Below are positions 58,214 through 64,000 of a stretch of DNA of 64,000 nucleotides, piece by piece; the stretch's first letter is position 1, and every line of letters starts with the position of its first letter. The notes beneath the pieces are model-generated. The model saw nothing but the letters and a program-made list of their open reading frames with translations. It did not search any database and was not told the DNA's origin. Source of the DNA: Kushneria konosiri (GTDB lineage Bacteria > Pseudomonadota > Gammaproteobacteria > Pseudomonadales > Halomonadaceae). The position numbers were made by a program, and so were the translations under genes. Location of the stretch: NCBI RefSeq assembly GCF_002155145.1, contig NZ_CP021323.1, forward strand, positions 1,178,001 through 1,242,000. The letters run 5' to 3'.

Positions 58214-59151
58214 TGGATCACCGTTCGTCGAGCGCCTCCGGTCAGGCCCGTAAGGCCGCCCGCGAGCTGGTCCTGACGGCCGATAGAGGCGATGAAAATG
58301 ATGGCTGGATGCTCAGCTATCTGGATCTTCTGACCCTGCTGCTGGTGCTGTTCGTACTGCTTCTGGCCATGCGTGGCGTGATACCAGAGAAGGATCCAAC
58401 GATCACACCCTCGCCGACGGCGGCTTCCGGAACTGCCGTGGTCATGGTGTCGCCGCTGACGCTTGCAGCGATACCGCGACGGTCACCAGTGCAGACCGTG
58501 CCGGTCAACGCCACCGGCGTGTTGCCCTGGCTTGCGGCCTCCCCTGCAGCGCCCACGCCCTGGCAGATGCTGCCGGCAGCGACCCCGGTAGAGAAGACGC
58601 TCCTGCCCCGGCGACCGGCACGCGTGGACGTACAGGCCGCCCTGGCGGTCATGATCCCGTTGATGGATCGGATCGCGCCGACGGATGAGGCGCCGGCGTC
58701 TTCGAGCGAGGTCATGGCCATGGATCATCGGCTGACCGGCATCGAGGGGGTTCAGGTCACCCGCGAACGCGAGCGCACCATTTTGCGCATTGAGGACCGG
58801 CTGCTCTTTCCCAGTGCCGATGTCGATATCAGCGGCCAGGGCAGCGTACTGCTGGATCGTCTCCTGCCGGCACTCAGGGATTTCAACGGTGAAATTTCGG
58901 TGGAAGGTCACACGGACAGTCGGACCATCTCGACGGACCGATTCCCGTCAAACTGGGAGCTCTCCGCAGGCCGCGCCACGGCCGTGCTGCGCTATCTGAG
59001 CCGCAATGGCATCAAGGCTTCGCAGCTGCGGGCGATCGGCTATGGACCAACACGGCCGCTGGCCGCTAACAATACCGAGACCGGGCGGGCCCAGAACCGT
59101 CGTGTCGAGCTGGTATTGAGCCCGGCTGCGACGCGTTCGACTACTCCATAG
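58210..59151 (+). CDS. MotB-like stator protein with OmpA peptidoglycan-binding domain
   Basis: Partner of the preceding MotA-like protein, 313 residues. One N-terminal span (about 34-54, WMLSYLDLLTLLLVLFVLLLAM) contains Asp39, the expected ion-carrying residue. A long Pro/Ala/Thr-rich segment (about 58-190) acts as a flexible periplasmic linker. An OmpA C-terminal domain (about 195-308) has LLFPSADVDISGQG, VEGHTDSRTI, WELSAGRATAVLRYL and RAQNRRVELVL. The linker is much longer than in E. coli MotB. The first residues are Ser/Arg-rich and cytoplasmic. Translationally coupled to the MotA-like gene (ATGA). Confidence 0.85.
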   Translation: MMDHRSSSASGQARKAARELVLTADRGDENDGWMLSYLDLLTLLLVLFVLLLAMRGVIPEKDPTITPSPTAASGTAVVMVSPLTLAAIPRRSPVQTVPVNATGVLPWLAASPAAPTPWQMLPAATPVEKTLLPRRPARVDVQAALAVMIPLMDRIAPTDEAPASSSEVMAMDHRLTGIEGVQVTRERERTILRIEDRLLFPSADVDISGQGSVLLDRLLPALRDFNGEISVEGHTDSRTISTDRFPSNWELSAGRATAVLRYLSRNGIKASQLRAIGYGPTRPLAANNTETGRAQNRRVELVLSPAATRSTTP

Positions 59152-59172
59152 GTGCTTTCCTGGAGCTTGCCA

Positions 59173-59197
59173 CCGTGGCCGGCATTGCCGGCCACGG
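59173..59197. terminator. Hairpin between the MotB-like gene and the small charged-protein gene
   Basis: An 11-bp perfect stem CCGTGGCCGGC / GCCGGCCACGG with an ATT loop lies between convergent genes. It lacks a T-run, so termination efficiency is uncertain. Confidence 0.45.
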
Positions 59198-59227
59198 CCG
59201 CTTCAGGCCCTGGCGCGGCGGTGTCGG

Positions 59228-59446
59228 CTAGCCGAAGTGGTGCAGTCGTTCATCATCCTCGCTGAGTTGAGAGGCCAGCTTTCGCGACTCGAAGTGATCC
59301 TCGATACCGCGACGCGCCTTCAGGGCCCGCTCGGCGGCGCGCTGGCGACGTTTCTCGCTTTCCTTCGCATCGATATGCAGAGCGATATCGAGAATTTCGT
59401 TGCGAACGGCATTGAGTCTTGATTGATCAGCAGTCTGTTTTTGCAT
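59228..59446 (-). CDS. Small charged hypothetical protein
   Basis: A 72-residue protein very rich in Glu, Arg, Ala and Lys, predicted to be almost entirely helical (NEILDIALHIDAKESEKRRQ, then ALKARRGIEDHFESRKL). The RRGIEDHFESRKL stretch recalls the small PA3496-type proteins of Pseudomonas, which have been linked tentatively to the envelope, but I am not certain of the match. The ATG at 59446 was chosen because GAAGGG stands upstream; an in-frame ATG at 59467 is possible. It is divergent from hexR. Confidence 0.6.
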   Translation of the reverse strand: MQKQTADQSRLNAVRNEILDIALHIDAKESEKRRQRAAERALKARRGIEDHFESRKLASQLSEDDERLHHFG

Positions 59447-59622
59447 GAACGATGCACCCTTCGACATTGAAATGGACCCGGGACATGACACTGTGTCGAC
59501 GTGGCCATTAACGTGATAGTCAGCGTCGATCAGTGCTCGCACTCAGCGTATGATAGTGCTGTTGACAATTTTATGACGTAACGCAACAAAGGGCGTGCGT
59601 CAACCAGCACAGAGGATGCACC

Positions 59623-60534
59623 TTGAGTGTCACGCTTTTTGATGACCTTCGCGCCCGGCTGCCGGCCTTTCGCCGCTCCGAACAGAAAGTGGCCCGTTTT
59701 GTACTGCGCAATGCCGATGAAGTCATTCATCTGCCGCTGGCCGCGCTGGCCGGCCGGGTAGGTGTCAGCGAGCCGACGGTCATCCGATTCTGCCGCGCCA
59801 TTGACTGCACGGGCTATCAGGACTTCAAGCTCAAGCTGGCGCAGACACTGGCGACCGGCGAGCAGTTCTCGGAATTTTCGATGAACGAAACCGACAGCGT
59901 CGCCGAGTTCTCTCGCGGCATCTTTGACTCCACCGTGGGGACGCTTCTGGGCGTACGTGATCGGATCGACGCCACCAGCATGACCCGCGCGATCAATGCG
60001 TTGTCGGATGCCAGCCGCGTCGAATTCTATGGCTATGGGGCCTCCGGGGCGGTGGCCATCGATGCACAGCACAAGTTCTTTCGTCTGCGCATCTCGACGG
60101 CGGCCTACTCCGATCCGCACATGCAGCACATGTCGGCCGTCACCCTTGGTGAGCATGATGTGGTGGTCGCAATCTCCCAGACCGGGCGCTCCAGCTCGCT
60201 GCTTTCAAGCGTCGATATTGCCCTGTCTCATGGCGCCACGGTGATCGGGCTTTGTCCGGCGGACTCACCGCTGGCCGAAAAGTGTACGCTCGGGCTTTAC
60301 ATCGATGTGTTCGAGGACAGCGAAGTCTATCGACCCATGAGCTCGCGCATTGCGCATCTGGTGGTGATCGATATTCTCGCCGTGGGCGTGGCCAAGACAC
60401 GTGGCCCGCAGCTGGCCGAGCACCTGGTGGCGGTCAAGCGCAGTCTGGATCCGTTGCGTACGGCCCGGCCCGACCCCTTTGATCGTGCCCGCCAGGAAAG
60501 CGCCCGCCATCGCGGAAAATCCGACGATCAATAG
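59623..60534 (+). CDS. hexR: HexR-like RpiR-family transcriptional regulator
   Basis: A 303-residue regulator of central sugar catabolism; in pseudomonads HexR senses 2-keto-3-deoxy-6-phosphogluconate and represses zwf, edd, eda and gap. The N-terminal RpiR HTH (about 1-78) has FRRSEQKVARFVL and GVSEPTVIRFCRAIDCTGYQDFKLKLAQ. The SIS domain (about 120-260) has VEFYGYGASGAVAIDAQHKFFRL, VVVAISQTGRSSSLL and YRPMSSRIAHLVVIDILAVG, close to Pseudomonas HexR. The start is TTG at 59623 with AGAGGA six bases upstream. Unlike in Pseudomonas, no zwf-pgl-eda genes are adjacent. Confidence 0.87.
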   Translation: MSVTLFDDLRARLPAFRRSEQKVARFVLRNADEVIHLPLAALAGRVGVSEPTVIRFCRAIDCTGYQDFKLKLAQTLATGEQFSEFSMNETDSVAEFSRGIFDSTVGTLLGVRDRIDATSMTRAINALSDASRVEFYGYGASGAVAIDAQHKFFRLRISTAAYSDPHMQHMSAVTLGEHDVVVAISQTGRSSSLLSSVDIALSHGATVIGLCPADSPLAEKCTLGLYIDVFEDSEVYRPMSSRIAHLVVIDILAVGVAKTRGPQLAEHLVAVKRSLDPLRTARPDPFDRARQESARHRGKSDDQ

Positions 60535-60648
60535 ACCTTGCGCAAGGCAGGAAGAGGGACCGGCTGCGCCGGATATGCTAGGGTAGAGACTCCTTTTTGC
60601 TCTCTTCTCTCAGGCCCTTTCCGGCCGATTTCCAGGGTATCTGATTTC

Positions 60649-62847
60649 ATGGACGCCTCTGCGCTACTCGATTCGCTCAATTCCGATCAGCGCGACGCGG
60701 TCGGCGCCCCCCAGGGCAACATGCTGGTGCTGGCCGGCGCCGGCTCCGGCAAGACCCGGGTACTGGTGCACCGCATTGCCTGGCTGATGGAGGTCGATGG
60801 CCTGTCGCCCTGGTCGATTCTGGCCGTGACCTTTACCAACAAGGCCGCCCGCGAGATGCGCTCGCGGCTGGAGACGCTCTTGAAGGTCTCGCCGCGCGGC
60901 ATGTGGGTCGGCACCTTTCACTCGATTGCCCATCGACTCTTGCGTACCCACTGGCAGGACGCCGGGCTGCCCGAGCATTTTCAGATCATCGACACCGATG
61001 ACCAGCTGCGGCTGGTCAAGCGGCTGCTGCGCGATCACAACATCGACGACGAGCGCTATCCGCCCAAACAGGTGCAGTACTTCATCGGTGGCTGCAAGGA
61101 AGAGGGCCTGCGCCCGGGTGATATGGATGCCCATGGCGACGCCTACATGCAGCAGATGATCGACCTCTATGAGCTCTATCATCTCGCCTGTGAACGCGGC
61201 GGACTGGTCGATTTTGGTGAACTGCTGCTGCGCTCGCTGGAGCTTTTGCGCGACAACGCACGCCTTTTGCAGCACTACCGCGAGCGCTTCCAGCATCTAT
61301 TGGTTGATGAGTTTCAGGACACCAACACGCTGCAGTACGCCTGGCTGAAGCTTTTGGCCGGTGATCGCGCCTGTCTAACGGCGGTCGGCGACGATGACCA
61401 GTCGATCTATGGCTGGCGCGGTGCCAAGGTCGAGAATCTGGCGCGCTTTCGCGATGAATTTCACGATACCCGGCTGGTGCGTCTTGAGCGCAACTATCGC
61501 TCGACCAGCGCCATCCTGGAGGCGGCCAACGCGCTGATTCGCAACAATGCCGGGCGCATGGGCAAGGAACTCTGGACCGATGTCGCCGAGGGCGAGCGTA
61601 TCTCCCTGTATGGCGGCTTCAACGATCTGGATGAGGCGCGCTTCATTGTCGATACCATCATCGCTCAGGTGCGCGAAAAGGATCGCGCCCGTCGTGATAT
61701 CGCCATCTTGTATCGCTCCAACGCCCAGTCGCGGGTGCTGGAGGAGGCGCTGATTCGCCAGGGAGTGCCCTATCGCATCTATGGCGGACAACGCTTTTAC
61801 GAGCGTCTCGAGATCAAGAACGCGCTGGCCTATCTGCGGCTGCTGGTGTCACGCGATGACGACGCCTCGCTTGAGCGGGTCATCAACGTGCCGGCGCGTG
61901 GTATCGGCACCCGCAGCGTCGAGCTGCTGCGCGCCTATGCCCGTGACGAGGGCGTGTCGCTGTGGCAGGCGCTCAACGATGCGCCGTCGAAGGGACTCCT
62001 GAAAGGCCGTGCCGCCTCGAGCGTGACCACCTTCAGCAACCTGATCGATCAGCTCGACAACGACACCGCAGGGCTGGCGCTGCATGAAATGATCGATCAC
62101 GTGATCGGTCAGACCGGACTGATCGAGCACCACCGCGCCGAAAAGGGGGAAAAGGGTCAGGCGCGGGTCGAAAACCTTGAAGAACTGGTCAGCGCGGCGA
62201 AGGCCTATACCCAGGGCAATCCCTTTGACCCGATGAGCGATCGGGAAGGTGACACCCTCGGCACCTTCCTGGCAGAAGCCGCGCTCAACTCCGGCGAGCA
62301 CGAGGCCGATGAGTTCGAGGATGCCGTGCAGATGATGACCCTGCACTCGGCCAAGGGGCTCGAGTTTCCGGTGGTGTTCGTCGCCGGCATGGAAGAGGGT
62401 CTCTTCCCGCACAAGATGTCGCTGGAAGAGCCCGGCCGTCTCGAGGAAGAGCGCAGACTCTGCTACGTCGGGGTCACTCGCGCGATGGAAAAGCTCTATC
62501 TGACCCACGCCGAATCGCGGCGCCTGCACGGCAAGGAGACCTTCCAGCGTCCCTCGCGCTTTCTGCGTGAGCTGCCGGAAAACCTGGTTGAGGAGGTTCG
62601 TCTGCGTGGACAGATCTCGCGCCCGGTCACCTCGAAGGCCTCCAGCGTACGCCAGGAGCAGGTCGACGGCGGTGAGGAGCTGCCGAGTCTTTCACTGGGG
62701 CAGCGGGTCAGCCATCCGGTCTTCGGAGAAGGCGTGGTGATCAATGCCGAAGGTCAGGGCCAGCGCGCGCGGGTTCAGGTCAGCTTCGAGGAAGACGGTG
62801 ACAAATGGCTGGTGCTGGGCTTTGCCAAACTGGTGCCGCTGGGCTGA
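60649..62847 (+). CDS. uvrD: DNA helicase II UvrD
   Basis: SF1A 3'-5' helicase acting in nucleotide-excision and mismatch repair and in clearing RNA polymerase. The 732-residue protein matches E. coli UvrD from the first residue (DASALLDSLNSDQRDAV): motif I AGAGSGKT at about 29-36, Ia TFTNKAAREM, II VDEFQDTN, III DDDQSIYGWRG, IV RLERNYRSTS, V TLHSAKGLEF and VI GVTRAMEKL. The C-terminal Tudor-like RNAP-binding domain has LGQRVSHPVFGEGVVIN. An open frame extends upstream to 60538, but only ATG 60649 gives the conserved start. Confidence 0.97.
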   Translation: MDASALLDSLNSDQRDAVGAPQGNMLVLAGAGSGKTRVLVHRIAWLMEVDGLSPWSILAVTFTNKAAREMRSRLETLLKVSPRGMWVGTFHSIAHRLLRTHWQDAGLPEHFQIIDTDDQLRLVKRLLRDHNIDDERYPPKQVQYFIGGCKEEGLRPGDMDAHGDAYMQQMIDLYELYHLACERGGLVDFGELLLRSLELLRDNARLLQHYRERFQHLLVDEFQDTNTLQYAWLKLLAGDRACLTAVGDDDQSIYGWRGAKVENLARFRDEFHDTRLVRLERNYRSTSAILEAANALIRNNAGRMGKELWTDVAEGERISLYGGFNDLDEARFIVDTIIAQVREKDRARRDIAILYRSNAQSRVLEEALIRQGVPYRIYGGQRFYERLEIKNALAYLRLLVSRDDDASLERVINVPARGIGTRSVELLRAYARDEGVSLWQALNDAPSKGLLKGRAASSVTTFSNLIDQLDNDTAGLALHEMIDHVIGQTGLIEHHRAEKGEKGQARVENLEELVSAAKAYTQGNPFDPMSDREGDTLGTFLAEAALNSGEHEADEFEDAVQMMTLHSAKGLEFPVVFVAGMEEGLFPHKMSLEEPGRLEEERRLCYVGVTRAMEKLYLTHAESRRLHGKETFQRPSRFLRELPENLVEEVRLRGQISRPVTSKASSVRQEQVDGGEELPSLSLGQRVSHPVFGEGVVINAEGQGQRARVQVSFEEDGDKWLVLGFAKLVPLG

Positions 62848-62874
62848 AGTATCCAATACATCAGGCAGGTCGGT

Positions 62875-62892
62875 CTGTCATTAAATTGTCAT
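62875..62892 (+). promoter_or_regulatory. Pho box upstream of phoU
   Basis: CTGTCATTAAATTGTCAT matches the 18-base E. coli Pho box at 16 positions, with two TGTCA repeats 11 bases apart. It lies 70 bp before the phoU ATG, with a possible GATGCT -10 element at 62903. PhoB control is inferred. Confidence 0.75.
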
Positions 62893-62961
62893 GACTCTGC
62901 GCGATGCTTGCGACAACATGGCACTGCCAGGCAGTGCCCCTGATCCGTGAACGGAGTCAAC

Positions 62962-63687
62962 ATGGACATTACCAACGACCCTCACAGCCAGCATATTTCG
63001 CGTCAGTTCAACCAGGAGCTGGAGTCACTGAAGACCCAGCTGCTGGCGATGGGGGGGCTGGTAGAGCGCCAGATCAATGAGGTCATCACAGCGCTTCTGG
63101 AAGGCGATTTCGAGGCGGCCGAGCGGGTCCGTGACAATGATCGCGAGGTCAACAACTTCCAGCTTGATATCGATGACGAGTGTGCGCATATCCTGGCCCG
63201 CCGTCAGCCCACGGCCTCCGATCTGCGGCTGGTGCTGGCCGTGACGCGTGCGACCTCCGATCTGGAGCGCATGGGGGATGAAGCCAACAAGATCGCCCGT
63301 CACGCCCTGAGTCTGATCGAGGAAGGACTGACCAGCCGCGGCTTTACCGAAATTCGCCACATCAGTACCCGCGTGCGCGACATGGTGCGCCACGCTCTGA
63401 CCGCCTTTGCCCGCATGGACGTGCCCATGGCCCGTGAAGTGCTGGGTGAGGACGAGATCGTCGATCAGGACTATCAGACGGCCATGCGCTCGCTGGTCAC
63501 CTTCATGATGGAAGACCCGCGCTCGATCAGCTCGGTGCTCAACGTCATGTGGATTCTGCGCTCGCTGGAGCGTATCGGCGATCATGCCGACAACCTGGCC
63601 GAATCGGTGGTCTATCTGGTCGAGGGCGATGACATTCGCCATTCGAGCAGCGCTCAGCCACTGTCTGACAGGGCTTCCGGCGCCTGA
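62962..63687 (+). CDS. phoU: Phosphate-specific transport regulator PhoU
   Basis: Couples the Pst phosphate transporter to PhoR/PhoB signalling, repressing the Pho regulon when phosphate is plentiful. The 241-residue protein is two three-helix PhoU repeats: FNQELESLKTQLLAMGGLVERQI and the metal-binding ERMGDEANKIARHA in repeat one; the second repeat has LNVMWILRSLERIGDHADNLAESVVYLVEG. The ATG at 62962 follows ACGGAG, better than the GTG at 62947. No pst genes are adjacent, at least upstream, so phoU stands apart from pstSCAB with its own Pho box. Confidence 0.95.
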   Translation: MDITNDPHSQHISRQFNQELESLKTQLLAMGGLVERQINEVITALLEGDFEAAERVRDNDREVNNFQLDIDDECAHILARRQPTASDLRLVLAVTRATSDLERMGDEANKIARHALSLIEEGLTSRGFTEIRHISTRVRDMVRHALTAFARMDVPMAREVLGEDEIVDQDYQTAMRSLVTFMMEDPRSISSVLNVMWILRSLERIGDHADNLAESVVYLVEGDDIRHSSSAQPLSDRASGA

Positions 63688-63709
63688 ACGCCCTCCCCTT
63701 TTGTATTAA

Positions 63710-63738
63710 CCACCGGCCCTCTCTGCGAGGGCCGGTGG
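63710..63738 (+). terminator. Hairpin after phoU
   Basis: A 12-bp perfect stem CCACCGGCCCTC / GAGGGCCGGTGG with a five-base loop sits 22 bp after phoU. There is no T-run after it, so it may be a weak terminator or mRNA-stabilising structure before cysZ. Confidence 0.55.
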
Positions 63739-63783
63739 GTATGATAATCTGCCTGCCCAACCCCTTGATCGGATAATCCTTCA

Positions 63784-64000
63784 ATGGTGTATGCCGTCTC
63801 CGCGCTGGGGCGCGGGCTTTCCATGGTGCTCTCGCCCGGGCTTCGACGCTATGTCGTGATCCCGCTGCTGGCCAATCTGGCCATTTACGCGCTGATGTTC
63901 ACGCTGGTCATCCAGCGCTTCTCCGGCTGGGTCAACTACTGGATGGCCAGTGTGCCGGGCTGGCTCGAGTGGCTGGAATGGTTGATCTGGCCGCTGGTGG
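63784..64000 (+). CDS. cysZ: Sulfate transporter CysZ, 3' end cut by window edge
   Basis: Only the first 72 codons are present. The N terminus reads like CysZ (EI24 family), which imports sulfate for cysteine synthesis: an amphipathic opening, LSPGLRRYVVIPLLANLAIYALMF matching the PGIRRFVILPLLVN-type segment of E. coli CysZ, and then VPGWLEWLEWLIWPLV matching its VPDWLQWLSYLLWPL. One membrane span is complete and a second is beginning. A weak purine-poor ribosome-binding region (GGATAATCC) precedes the ATG. Confidence 0.85.
   Translation, partial: MVYAVSALGRGLSMVLSPGLRRYVVIPLLANLAIYALMFTLVIQRFSGWVNYWMASVPGWLEWLEWLIWPLV

Noticed and set aside
57326-59151. Zorya-type anti-phage system (ZorAB)
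   Set aside because: The pair is short and PomA/MotB-like; no ZorC, ZorD or ZorE gene follows and no other defence genes are near.

Overview
The window looks like a stretch of the chromosome of a moderately halophilic gammaproteobacterium of the Halomonadaceae (Halomonas/Kushneria type). This rests on GC-rich coding sequence, proteins that read like E. coli and Pseudomonas orthologues (Pgm, UvrD, ErpA, Can, MdlAB, HexR, GlmR, PqiABC), and a Pseudomonas-like order mnmG-rsmG-parA-parB-atpIBEFHAGDC-glmU-glmR-glmS. The genus is an inference. No tRNA, rRNA, CRISPR array, IS element or prophage was seen. Nearly all DNA is occupied by chromosomal housekeeping genes.

Layout. 0-8.3 kb: nadC, pgm, a flavin-reductase-like protein, mnmE, a PhzF-family protein, an MFS exporter and a lipoate-ligase-family protein with an extra N-terminal domain. 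8.3-16.7 kb: a CDF cation exporter, the mdlA-mdlB heterodimeric ABC exporter and pqiA-pqiB-pqiC, an inter-membrane lipid transport system. 16.8-20.3 kb, minus strand: rlmJ, an OmpA-like lipoprotein, and rdgB-hemW. 20.5-24.7 kb: two paralogous CsgD/LuxR-type regulators on the plus strand bracket a minus-strand operon of beta-carbonic anhydrase plus SulP transporter. 24.7-31.5 kb, minus strand: a double-kinase fusion, hemL, a tightly overlapping hemJ-thiD-thiE operon and a ClC channel/transporter. 31.6 kb: erpA.

32.0-44.2 kb is the origin-proximal block. An AT-rich, DnaA-box-containing intergenic region (a strong oriC candidate) precedes mnmG, rsmG, parA and parB, then the complete nine-gene F1Fo ATP synthase operon with a good sigma-70 promoter inside the parB-atpI gap. 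44.4-48.7 kb carries amino-sugar and UDP-GlcNAc synthesis: glmU, the DeoR-family regulator glmR and glmS. 48.9-51.3 kb: a small membrane protein and a periplasmic PQQ dehydrogenase. 51.5-57 kb: an AsmA-like protein, pdxY, a DUF72 protein and an Na+-coupled (NSS) transporter. 57.3-64 kb: a MotA/MotB-like stator pair with no flagellar genes around it, a small charged protein, hexR, uvrD, phoU with a well-formed Pho box, and the start of cysZ, cut by the window edge.

Points most worth following up: the CsgD-type pair around the carbonic anhydrase/SulP operon, with a symmetric four-half-site operator-like array in the 415-bp divergent promoter; the oriC candidate together with two separate inverted pairs of DnaA boxes (upstream of hemL, and between the NSS transporter and the stator pair); and a run of ten G at the very start of rsmG, which could make this 16S rRNA methyltransferase slippage-prone.
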